DNA from: Bacteroidales bacterium
GTDB taxonomy: Bacteria; Bacteroidota; Bacteroidia; Bacteroidales; BM520
Length of the DNA: 21,691 bases
NCBI GenBank assembly: GCA_023230285.1
Contig: JALNXP010000013.1
Location: 1 to 21,691 of the forward strand
Reading direction: 5' to 3'
Below are positions 7,843 to 14,603 of this stretch, piece by piece. Numbering within the stretch: the first letter of the stretch is position 1; each line of letters starts with the position of its first letter. A model generated the notes under the pieces. It ran no database searches, was not told where the DNA came from, and worked only from the letters and a program-made list of their open reading frames with translations. A program made the position numbers and the translations under genes.

Positions 7843-8241
7843 TTATTTTTCTGATGTAATTATTTGAATTGAAATTTTTTCAATAATCTGCCCTTCTCCA
7901 ATCTTATCCTTTAGCCTTTCTTTTATTAATTCTGTTAGTTCAGCATCTTCAATGTCTGTAACATTACCTGCCTCATTAATTATATGATGATGTTCGGAGG
8001 TAGTAATGTCGAAATAAGTCTTCCCATTCGGATGATTTATCTTCGACAGCAATCCTGCTTCACAGAATGACTCCATTATACGATAAACAGTGGAAACATT
8101 TATCCCCGGAACTGCAGCCTGCGCTTCGTCCGCTACTTCGTCTATCGGCGCATGTTGAAGTTTCTGCATGATTTCATATACCAACCTTCTTTGCGGTGTC
8201 GCTTTCAATCCGGCATCCTTTATTTTCGCTCTTATTTTCAT
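7843..8241 (-). CDS. Fur-family transcriptional regulator without CxxC zinc motifs
   Basis: Started at the ATG at 8241 (132 residues; an ATG at 8262 adds MQRQNNK), the protein has the Fur winged helix with NVSTVYRIMESFCEAGLL at about 48-65 and TPQRR at 15-19. The dimer domain keeps the metal-ligand cluster HHH at 84-86 and the GKTYFDITTSEHHHII segment. The structural-zinc CxxC motifs of Fur, Zur and PerR are absent: the usual position reads NEAGN, and the only cysteine is C60. It is likely a metal- or peroxide-responsive repressor, and the downstream PTPS-like gene with its zinc ribbon is 30 bases away and probably co-transcribed. Which metal it senses cannot be told. Palindromic TTTGCAAA sequences upstream may be its own operator. 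Confidence 0.85.
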   Translation of the reverse strand: MKIRAKIKDAGLKATPQRRLVYEIMQKLQHAPIDEVADEAQAAVPGINVSTVYRIMESFCEAGLLSKINHPNGKTYFDITTSEHHHIINEAGNVTDIEDAELTELIKERLKDKIGEGQIIEKISIQIITSEK

Positions 8242-8269
8242 CTTATTATTTTGACGCTGCAAAATAAAT

Positions 8270-8304
8270 GCAAATATTTCTCATTTGCAAACTTTTTGCA
8301 AAAA
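8270..8304. promoter_or_regulatory. Cluster of palindromes upstream of the Fur-family gene
   Basis: GCAAAT at 8270-8275 pairs with ATTTGC at 8283-8288; TTTGCAAA at 8284-8291 and TTTTTGCAAAAA at 8293-8304 are themselves palindromes. They start 28 bases upstream of the ATG at 8241, where an autoregulatory operator would lie. Part of the motif is shared with the ordinary TTTGCA promoter core, so this is suggestive only. Confidence 0.35.
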
Positions 8305-8533
8305 AATATTATGTATACACAGTTTTGGCTAATTATCAATATCTTAGGACAGAAAACATGTCGGAGTGCAAAAACAGTGAAGGCTTAGGATTTGTTTGCA
8401 CAGAAAAAGGCGTTTATTTCAGCTGTTTGCGATGTAGCCGAATTTTTGGTTGAACAACTTTCAAGTAACGATTATTTGAAACAAGCACCCGTAATCAGTA
8501 ATTAATTATGTACTGAAAATGAATATTTCCCAG
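8305..8533. other. Intergenic stretch holding a possible decayed gene end
   Basis: This part of the 629-base gap between the Fur-family gene and the XRE remnant has no intact gene. The only sign of coding is a plus-strand frame ending at 8505 (next entry). Taken with the AraC remnant at 8534-8761 it looks like a decayed region. Confidence 0.4.
8340..8505 (+). pseudogene. Possible C-terminal remnant of an unidentified protein
   Basis: One plus-strand frame reads QKTCRSAKTVKA, a TAG at 8386-8388, then DLFAQKKAFISAVCDVAE and on to VISN with a TAA at 8503-8505. The part after the TAG has protein-like composition (amphipathic helix), but I do not recognise a family. It may be chance, and the 5' boundary is arbitrary. 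Confidence 0.2.
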
Positions 8534-8761
8534 TTATTCGCCGCCGTTTAGCCTTTCCCTAAATTCAGACGGCGATAATTTTGTGCAACGTTTAAAATAC
8601 TGCTCGAATGCCGATTGGTCATGAAAAGCGAATTTGTCGGATATTTACTGATTGTTCAAGGTCGTAGTCAGAAGGGACTGTTTGATAAGCGAAATCACCA
8701 CATCGTCAATGAGTTGCTTTGGCGTTATATACATATCATTGTCAAGGTGGTTGCTTTCCAT
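8534..8761 (-). pseudogene. Truncated AraC-family regulator with nonsense codon
   Basis: On the minus strand this encodes the last HTH half of an AraC regulator, ITPKQLIDDVVISLIKQSLL then TTTLNNQ, a TAA at 8645-8647, then ISDKFAFHDQSAFEQYF and the end SPSEFRERLNGGE with a stop at 8534-8536. It closely follows the intact AraC protein at 12138-12971, which reads LNNQQLSDKFGFSDQSAF there; CAA (Gln) has become TAA. Upstream, homology stops near 8730 and the frame joins an ATG at 8761 through MESNHLDNDMY, which does not match an AraC N-terminus, so most of the gene is missing by deletion or recombination. It is not expected to make a working regulator. Confidence 0.75.
8554..8730. repeat. Left copy of AraC 3'-end direct repeat
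   Basis: Aligns without gaps to 12149-12325 at an offset of 3595; counting by hand gives 27 mismatches in 177 positions (about 85% identity). The two copies face the same way and enclose R-M module 1. Confidence 0.7.
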
Positions 8762-8776
8762 ATTTTTGAATGAACG

Positions 8777-8792
8777 TTTGCCCTCTGGCAAA
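8777..8792. repeat. Short inverted repeat TTTGCC-CTCT-GGCAAA
   Basis: A 6-base stem with a 4-base loop between the AraC remnant and the XRE remnant. No T-run follows, so it is not a convincing terminator. Confidence 0.3.
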
Positions 8793-8856
8793 ACGCGAAT
8801 TTAAGCACTTGAAATACGGCTACCTTAATATGAATTTGATTGTTGACTACTGTCCG

Positions 8857-8887
8857 TTGTACTATTGAAGACAATTAGCGATTTTTG
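8857..8887 (+). promoter_or_regulatory. Probable promoter of the XRE remnant, near-leaderless
   Basis: TTG at 8857-8859 and GATTTTTG at 8880-8887 (one mismatch to TAnnTTTG) are 20 bases apart, normal for this phylum. The ATG at 8892 is only 4 bases after the -7 box, so a transcript would be leaderless or nearly so. Confidence 0.4.
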
Positions 8888-8891
8888 CAAA

Positions 8892-9122
8892 ATGAAAATT
8901 CAAGAAAAATTTGGCTTAGCCATCAAAAAGTTACGTGCTCAAAAGGGCATTTCGTAAGAGCGATTAGCCCTTGAAGCCAACATTGACAGAACGTATGTCA
9001 GTGATATTGAAAAAGGTAATAGAAACGTATCAATAGAAATGATTGAAAAATTGTCAAATTATTTTCAATTGCCTATAAATGAGTCGTTTAAAATTATTGA
9101 AGAATATGGAAACACTAAATGA
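8892..9122 (+). pseudogene. XRE-family R-M controller gene interrupted by TAA
   Basis: The frame reads MKIQEKFGLAIKKLRAQKGIS, TAA at 8955-8957, then ERLALEANIDRTYVSDIEKG and continues through SIEMIEKLSNYFQLP to a TGA at 9120-9122. Read through, this is a complete 76-codon XRE/Cro helix-turn-helix of the size of restriction-modification controller proteins, with the stop where the family has Gln in ISQERLAL. It sits directly upstream of, and overlaps, the nuclease gene, the usual place of a C gene. As it stands only a 21-residue peptide can be made unless translation restarts or the base is a sequencing error. Single-base change CAA to TAA is the simplest explanation. Confidence 0.82.
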
Positions 9123-10053
9123 TTTTGTGATGCGTAAATTTGGTATTGACGAGAAAACTTTCTTAGAAATACTGAAAATAAGTCCAGGTGCAGAAGGCTA
9201 CCTGTTAGGTTCGTTAGGAGAACAACTTTTTAAACAATACGCTGAATCAAAAGGCTTTGAAGTGTTGCGTATAAAAGAGAAACCTGATGGCGGTTACGAT
9301 GCCAAAAGTGATGATGCTCGTGGCGATTTTTACATTCGCAAAAAGGGAAGTAAAAAGGACGAATGGCTTGTGGTTGAATGTAAAAGCGTTAAATCAAATG
9401 CAGAAAAACGAGCAAATTTGACTAAAAAATCTTCGTGCCTTACCATGCTTGAAAAGTATTCGATAAAACGTTCTGAACATATTGAAAGCATCTATAATTC
9501 AGGATTTAACGCTTACAAGAAATCAAAACAAAATTGGCAGGAAAAACATTCCGATAGGCGTTTTCCTACTTTTAAATGGTCGAAACAAAACCCGGGTGCG
9601 GGCATTCCCGATTTGTCAGGTCTTTGGAAAAATAAGACAGAAATAAAAAAATGGATCGATAGCTTTGATGATAAAGATTTTTCAGAAGATGCTTATTGGA
9701 ATTTGAAAGCCCCTATTCGACTGATTCAAACACATATGCCCTCCACAAGAGTTGATGAATTGGGCATTAAAAGCACAGGTCCATTGGTTTCAGAATTCAA
9801 TATTTTGTGTTTAGACCTGTTTTTGCGTACCGGAAAACACGAATTTATCTTTGTAAATAGTCAGGATTTGAACCACCAAGCTAAGTCGCCTAATCATTTG
9901 CAGCAAAATTACACCATTGATGTATTAACTGCTAAAGATAAATTCAAACGACATAAGCTGTTGAAACCATGGTATGACGATTTAGTTTCTTGTATCAATG
10001 AAACCAACCCAACACCTCGAAAATTAGATGAATCGCAATTAGATAGAAGATAA
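9106..10053 (+). CDS. Putative restriction endonuclease (PD-(D/E)XK type), R-M module 1
   Basis: The frame opens at 9079, but the ATG at 9106 (315 residues), overlapping the XRE frame by 17 bases, is the more likely start; 9130 is another possibility. A PD-(D/E)XK-like core is visible: GSLGEQLFKQYAESKGFEV at about 35-53, GDFYIRK with Asp74, and WLVVECKSV with Glu91 and Lys93, the D...ExK arrangement of nuclease active sites. The rest (residues 100-315) has no recognised domain and may hold target recognition or methylase contact. It lies between the broken controller and the HsdM-TRD methylase, so cleavage of DNA not methylated by that partner is the obvious role. It does not look like HsdR: no helicase or ATPase motifs are present. 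I cannot name the prototype enzyme. Confidence 0.7.
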   Translation: METLNDFVMRKFGIDEKTFLEILKISPGAEGYLLGSLGEQLFKQYAESKGFEVLRIKEKPDGGYDAKSDDARGDFYIRKKGSKKDEWLVVECKSVKSNAEKRANLTKKSSCLTMLEKYSIKRSEHIESIYNSGFNAYKKSKQNWQEKHSDRRFPTFKWSKQNPGAGIPDLSGLWKNKTEIKKWIDSFDDKDFSEDAYWNLKAPIRLIQTHMPSTRVDELGIKSTGPLVSEFNILCLDLFLRTGKHEFIFVNSQDLNHQAKSPNHLQQNYTIDVLTAKDKFKRHKLLKPWYDDLVSCINETNPTPRKLDESQLDRR

Positions 10054-10055
10054 CC

Positions 10056-10086
10056 TTGCAAGTTTCACAAATGTGTATTATCTTTG
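10056..10086 (+). promoter_or_regulatory. Promoter for the HsdM-TRD methylase gene
   Basis: TTG at 10056-10058 and TATCTTTG at 10079-10086 (exact TAnnTTTG) are separated by 20 bases. The ATG at 10115 follows 28 bases later, and the in-frame ATG at 10073 lies upstream of the -7 box. The methylase can therefore be expressed apart from the nuclease. Confidence 0.6.
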
Positions 10087-10114
10087 CCACGTAAATGATA
10101 AAAACACATTGATT

Positions 10115-12106
10115 ATGCAACTATTTGATATTGAATTAAGACAAGAAGACAATCTGCTAAAAAAATTCGAAGAAATTCATGATTTTATCTACGCAAACGA
10201 TGGATTGTCTCCACAACAAACTCTTAATGAGTTCTTGAAAATTCTTTTTATCAAAATATTTGACGAAAACAATAATTTATGCATTTTCAGAATTTCAGCT
10301 GAAGAATATCAAAATTTGCGGTCGAATAAAGGGAATTCGCCAATTGTTGAAAACATAAATCTTCTTTTTGACAAAACAAAGCAGGAATACCCTGATTTGT
10401 TTGATAATGACGAAAAGATTAAACTATCAAAAAGTTCTTTAGGATTTGTAATTAACAAATTGCAAAATATCTCTTTAACTGATTCTTCAAGCGATGCTAA
10501 AGGATTGGCCTTTCAGAAGTTCCTTTCGCACAAAGAAAAAGAGGGCAAAGGTCAATTTTTCACACCGGAACCTGTTGTAAATTTTTGTGTGGAAATGATA
10601 AATCCAACAGCTAATGAAACAGTTATAGACCCTTGCTGTGGAAGTGGCGGTTTTGTCTTTTCTGCATTTCAACATATTATTAAAAATAATAGAAGTGTTG
10701 ATAAACAGCAAATTATTAAAAATAATCTGTTTGGAATCGACATCAATAAGGATATCGCAAAAATAGCGAGAATGAAGCTATTGCTTGAAGCCAATGTTAA
10801 AAGTAATATTTTCTGTCATAATTCATTAGATGACATTGATGCGATAAAATTACTTTTATCAGAGCATACGCATCAATCTTACGATGGTTTTGACGTGTTA
10901 TTGACCAATCCTCCATTTGGAACAGCAGGTAAAATTACTGATAATCAAATTTTATCTAAATACGATTTGGGTTATAAATGGATAAAGACAGAAAATGGAT
11001 TTTCAAAATCAAGCATATTATCAAACGGACAACCTGCTGAAATTCTTTTTGTTGAACGTTGCCTGCAACTCTTACGTGAGGGTGGTCGTATGGCTATTGT
11101 TCTTCCTAACGGGCATTTTGAAAACCCATCGTTGGAATATTTACGGTATTATATTAAGCTGAAAGCCAAGATTTTAGGAGTCGTTAATCTTCCACAAGAA
11201 ACATTTATACCTTATGGCACAGCTGTTAAAACATCGCTATTGTTTTTGGAAAAAGAAACACTGAATGCAACCAAACAATATCCATTGTTCTTTGGAAAAA
11301 TAAAAAGACTTGGTTATCAAGGAAATAAAAACGGCACACCCATCTACAAAAAAAATAATTTCGGGCAACTTATTACCGAAAATGGGAATAGTGTTTTAGA
11401 TGAAGATTTCTCAATGGTCGTTGCCGACTACCAACTTTTCTGTAAATTTCAAGAAATAAAAACAGATAATTCATTTTCAATTGATTATATTGAGTTGAAC
11501 GGCCGCTTTGACTACGATTTTTATTCACCTGAAAATCAAAATGTACTGAGTAAATTATCCAAAAAATCTGTTCGACTTGGAGATATTGTGGAAATTGTAA
11601 AAACTAAAAGTACAAAGTTAAAAGATAAAAATGCTGTGGTTGAATATGTTGAGCTGTCTGACGTAAATGCCCATTCATTCGAGATTATCAACTCAACGCA
11701 ATATGCTGTTCACGAGTTACCGAGCCGAGCATCCTACGAACTTAAAGAGGATGATATTGTTACAGCTATTGCCGGCAATTCGGTTGGAACACGTAAACAT
11801 GCAACGGCTTTGGTAAGTAGTGAATATGCAGGGGCAATTTGTACCAACGGCTTCAGAGTGCTGCGAAATCCAAAAATCGATAAATTTTATTTATTATTCT
11901 TTTTACATAGTGAATTGTTTTTGAAACAGATGATGATGTATCGCACAGGAGCAGCCATTCCTAATGTTTCTGACAACGATTTGATGAATGTTCTTGTTTA
12001 TCTACCGGATGAAACTACAATCCAAAATATTGGCAATCAAATGAAATGTTCTTTTTCCCTACGAACTGAAAGTGCAAAAATGATAGAAAATATTCAGCTT
12101 GTATGA
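10115..12106 (+). CDS. HsdM-like N6-adenine methylase fused to a single HsdS-type target-recognition half
   Basis: From the ATG at 10115 the protein has 663 residues. The N-terminal helical part and GKGQFFTPEPVV (about 145-155) are typical of type I methylase subunits. AdoMet motif I DPCCGSGGF is at 172-180 and the catalytic N6-adenine motif NPPF at 265-268. After about residue 485 it changes to an HsdS-like recognition half: VRLGDIVEIVKTKSTKL, ELKEDDIVTAIAGNSVG, NGFRVLRNP and AIPNVSDNDLMNVLVYLP, the last being the usual end of a TRD before the spacer helix. Ordinary HsdM ends near 500 residues and partners a separate two-TRD HsdS, so this is a fusion with one TRD, as in type IIG/IIB-like enzymes but without a built-in nuclease. 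It is probably paired with the upstream endonuclease. Confidence 0.88.
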   Translation: MQLFDIELRQEDNLLKKFEEIHDFIYANDGLSPQQTLNEFLKILFIKIFDENNNLCIFRISAEEYQNLRSNKGNSPIVENINLLFDKTKQEYPDLFDNDEKIKLSKSSLGFVINKLQNISLTDSSSDAKGLAFQKFLSHKEKEGKGQFFTPEPVVNFCVEMINPTANETVIDPCCGSGGFVFSAFQHIIKNNRSVDKQQIIKNNLFGIDINKDIAKIARMKLLLEANVKSNIFCHNSLDDIDAIKLLLSEHTHQSYDGFDVLLTNPPFGTAGKITDNQILSKYDLGYKWIKTENGFSKSSILSNGQPAEILFVERCLQLLREGGRMAIVLPNGHFENPSLEYLRYYIKLKAKILGVVNLPQETFIPYGTAVKTSLLFLEKETLNATKQYPLFFGKIKRLGYQGNKNGTPIYKKNNFGQLITENGNSVLDEDFSMVVADYQLFCKFQEIKTDNSFSIDYIELNGRFDYDFYSPENQNVLSKLSKKSVRLGDIVEIVKTKSTKLKDKNAVVEYVELSDVNAHSFEIINSTQYAVHELPSRASYELKEDDIVTAIAGNSVGTRKHATALVSSEYAGAICTNGFRVLRNPKIDKFYLLFFLHSELFLKQMMMYRTGAAIPNVSDNDLMNVLVYLPDETTIQNIGNQMKCSFSLRTESAKMIENIQLV

Positions 12107-12137
12107 TATTGGCTTTGCTGCCATCGTTTATTTCTCT

Positions 12138-12971
12138 TTATTTGTTCTTTTCCCTGAATTCCGACGGCGACATTTTTGTGCAACGCTTGAAATACTGCCC
12201 GAATGCCGATTGATCGGAAAAGCCGAACTTGTCGGATAGTTGCTGATTGTTCAAGGTCGTAGTCAAGAGTGATTGCTTAATAAGCGAAACAATCACATCA
12301 TCAATGAGTTGCTTTGGCGATATATGGCAAGTGTTGTGAACAATTTTATAAAGATAACGACTCGACATATTCAACTTTTCGGCATAAAACTCAATGTTTT
12401 TATTATTATAGCAATGCTCGGCAACCAAACCATACAATGAAAAAATAGTACTTGTAAATTGTGCCCTTTTACTTTTTCCGATTCCAATATTAATGTGTGG
12501 CAGGGTCAACTCGTAAATTTCATAGATATAACACGCTATCAGATTCATTGCCATCGCGCGCCGATTGCTATGATTTGGATTTTCGTACAACAAACATAGA
12601 TTTTCAAAAATAAGATTGGCGGCTTGCAGGTCGGAACGTTTGTACAACTCCGGTGCACTATGCAAAAGGACATTGAAGATAGTGCCGTCAAATCCGGCAA
12701 CTATCTCATAATAGAATGGTAATGTGATTGTTATACAAGTAACCGAAAAATCGACAGAAACCTCTTTGACTTGAAAAGTCATATACTCCGACAGGATAAA
12801 ACTGTGCTGTTCCGTAAAGCTATGCTCAATCGAGTCGATAGCTATCACCGCATTTCCGGAATGGCATCGTATAAATTTTAAGTCGGTATTAAAGTGTGTA
12901 CTACAAACTATTTCTGAGAAATCGGATGTAATAACCCGAAACTCATCGTTTGTTCCCGTAAAGTTCTCCAT
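12138..12971 (-). CDS. AraC-family transcriptional regulator
   Basis: The 277-residue protein has an unassigned N-terminal sensing domain (residues 1-170) and a C-terminal AraC double HTH. The second HTH is clear: LSDKFGFSDQSAFGQYFKRC then SPSEFREKN at the end, and NIEFYAEKLNMSSRYLYKIV marks the first. It is divergent from the MATE exporter gene, with 172 bases between the starts, and is the likely regulator of that pump. TAnnTTTG (TACCTTTG on the minus strand) lies at 12988-12995. Its 3' end is duplicated at 8554-8730 on the other side of R-M module 1. The effector is unknown. Confidence 0.9.
   Translation of the reverse strand: MENFTGTNDEFRVITSDFSEIVCSTHFNTDLKFIRCHSGNAVIAIDSIEHSFTEQHSFILSEYMTFQVKEVSVDFSVTCITITLPFYYEIVAGFDGTIFNVLLHSAPELYKRSDLQAANLIFENLCLLYENPNHSNRRAMAMNLIACYIYEIYELTLPHINIGIGKSKRAQFTSTIFSLYGLVAEHCYNNKNIEFYAEKLNMSSRYLYKIVHNTCHISPKQLIDDVIVSLIKQSLLTTTLNNQQLSDKFGFSDQSAFGQYFKRCTKMSPSEFREKNK
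12149..12325. repeat. Right copy of AraC 3'-end direct repeat
   Basis: Intact counterpart of 8554-8730, about 85% identical without gaps, lying inside the coding sequence of the AraC gene. Confidence 0.7.
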
Positions 12972-12987
12972 TGTTCTTATTTTACGG

Positions 12988-12995
12988 CAAAGGTA
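12988..12995 (-). promoter_or_regulatory. -7 promoter element for AraC gene 1
   Basis: TACCTTTG on the minus strand fits TAnnTTTG, 16 bases before the ATG at 12971. Confidence 0.5.
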
Positions 12996-13036
12996 AGGAT
13001 ATTTTAAATATTTTATTTGATTTTGTTCTTAAATCA

Positions 13037-13048
13037 TACAGTTCTGTA
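13037..13048. promoter_or_regulatory. Perfect 12-bp dyad between AraC and MATE genes
   Basis: TACAGTTCTGTA is a perfect dyad between the two divergent promoters, 36 bases upstream of the MATE -7 element and 41 bases upstream of the AraC -7 element. It is a candidate binding site, though AraC proteins usually prefer direct repeats. Confidence 0.3.
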
Positions 13049-13083
13049 CACTTTTGACATATAGAATATTGAGAAACAGGGTG

Positions 13084-13091
13084 TACTTTTG
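13084..13091 (+). promoter_or_regulatory. -7 element of the MATE gene set within a dyad
   Basis: TACTTTTG fits TAnnTTTG and is framed by GGGTG (13079-13083) and CACCC (13092-13096), forming a perfect dyad around the box. It lies 52 bases before the ATG at 13144. Confidence 0.5.
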
Positions 13092-13143
13092 CACCCGCAA
13101 AAAATAAACTAATGAATTGTAGATTTTTAAAGGCATTTGGAGG

Positions 13144-14511
13144 ATGCATCAAGTGATGAAACACGACAACAGAGACAGTTTGGATTTCGGTACGATGAAT
13201 ATTTCGTACCTTTTCAAGAAGATGTTCATACCCACATTTTTGGGAATGGTATGTTCATCGCTTGTAAATATTACGGACGGCATTTTTGTGGGGCGCGGCG
13301 TGGGAAGCGATGCATTGGCTGCCGTCAATATGTGTGCGCCGATATTTATGATTGCTACAGGTTTGGCATTGATGCTCGGTGTTGGCGGCTCGGTGGTCGT
13401 TTCTATCCATCTTTCCAAACACAAAGTTAAGGCGGCCAACATAAATATGACACAGGCGTTCACCACCTTGGGAGTTTTGGGCTTACTATTAGCCGCCTTT
13501 CCGATGATATTCCCGCAGGTTACATACAATCTTCTTGGTGGAACCGAGCTTCTGTTTCCTTATATGGCTCACTATATGAAATGGGTTGCTCCGACTATGT
13601 TTGTGTTTGTACTTGTCTGTGCCGGAATGTTTTTTATTAGGCTCGACGGCAGTCCGACCTATTCAATGCTCTGCGAAGCCATCCCTACATTGCTCAACGT
13701 GGTGCTCGACATTATCTTTATCTTTCCTTTAAAGATGGGCGTGGAGGGTGCTGCATTGGCATCCGCCATATCAATGACGATAGGTTTCCTGATGGTATTG
13801 TATTATATGTTCTTCCGTACCAAAACGTTACATTTCTACAAACCCAAGTTCAGTCATACAGCAATGGGGCTTTATCTTCGCAATATCGGCTATATGACGA
13901 AAAACGGATTTCCTTCGATGCTGGGGGAATTGGCTATGTCGTGCGTGGTGCTTACGGGCAACATCTGCTTTGTCAAATACCTTGGCGAAGACGGAGTGGC
14001 AGCCTTCAGCGTGGGCAGTTTCTGTCTGCCGATTATCTTTATGATAGGCAATTCCATCGCACAATCCGCCCAACCGATTTTAAGTTACAACTACGGCAGC
14101 AGTCAGACCGTCAGGGTACATCAAATGTATCGGTTGGAACTCATTGTGGGCGTTGTCGGAGGTATATTGCTCACTATTGCAGGAATGATACTGTGCAAAC
14201 CACTTGCTTCTTTGTTCCTTGAACCTGGCACGAATGCCAACGCAATTGCCGTTGCCGGTCTTCCATTCTTCTCCATGGGATTTCTGTTCACCACGCTGAA
14301 TCTCGTACAGACGGGATACTACCAAAGTCTTGAATACGCAGGGAAAGCAAGTATAGTAATGCTGCTTCGCGGTTTCGTGTTTATGATACCGGCATTCTTT
14401 CTGCTGCCGCACCTTGTCGGCACGAAAGGCCTGTGGTTGGCCATTCCGGTTACTGAATTTCTGACGACACTGGCTATTTTGGTGATGGAAGTAGTAAGAA
14501 AGAGATTATGA
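13144..14511 (+). CDS. MATE-family multidrug/cation antiporter
   Basis: The 455-residue integral membrane protein shows the MATE repeats: FIPTFLGMVCSSLVNITDGIFVGRGVGSDALAAVN in the first helices and the corresponding FPSMLGELAMSCVVLTGNICF and SVGSFCLPIIFMIGNSIAQSAQPILSYNYG in the second half, with about 12 hydrophobic segments. It exports cationic compounds using a sodium or proton gradient. GGAGG at 13139-13143 touches the first ATG (13144); the second ATG at 13156 (Met5) has 12 bases of spacing, so the start is uncertain by 4 codons. It is divergent from AraC gene 1, its likely regulator. Its GC content is clearly higher than that of the R-M genes on both sides. Confidence 0.93.
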   Translation: MHQVMKHDNRDSLDFGTMNISYLFKKMFIPTFLGMVCSSLVNITDGIFVGRGVGSDALAAVNMCAPIFMIATGLALMLGVGGSVVVSIHLSKHKVKAANINMTQAFTTLGVLGLLLAAFPMIFPQVTYNLLGGTELLFPYMAHYMKWVAPTMFVFVLVCAGMFFIRLDGSPTYSMLCEAIPTLLNVVLDIIFIFPLKMGVEGAALASAISMTIGFLMVLYYMFFRTKTLHFYKPKFSHTAMGLYLRNIGYMTKNGFPSMLGELAMSCVVLTGNICFVKYLGEDGVAAFSVGSFCLPIIFMIGNSIAQSAQPILSYNYGSSQTVRVHQMYRLELIVGVVGGILLTIAGMILCKPLASLFLEPGTNANAIAVAGLPFFSMGFLFTTLNLVQTGYYQSLEYAGKASIVMLLRGFVFMIPAFFLLPHLVGTKGLWLAIPVTEFLTTLAILVMEVVRKRL

Positions 14512-14603
14512 ATAATTTAGCTTTGTCGAGAAAAACAATTGTAAGGATAATGCTTTATTTTAAAACCATTAAGTAATTAAATACTATTTTAACTACGAAA
14601 AGG

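Noticed and set aside
8386..8957. Possible use of TAA/TAG as Gln codons, since two remnants have TAA where Gln is expected.
   Set aside because: Intact genes in the window end at TAA at the expected place and use CAA/CAG for Gln throughout; point mutation is simpler.
10115..12106. Standard type I R-M system.
   Set aside because: No HsdR gene with helicase motifs, no separate HsdS, and the recognition half is fused to the methylase.
8554..12325. Transposon with terminal direct repeats.
   Set aside because: No transposase or integrase in the interval, and the repeats are coding AraC sequence at about 85% identity rather than identical ends.
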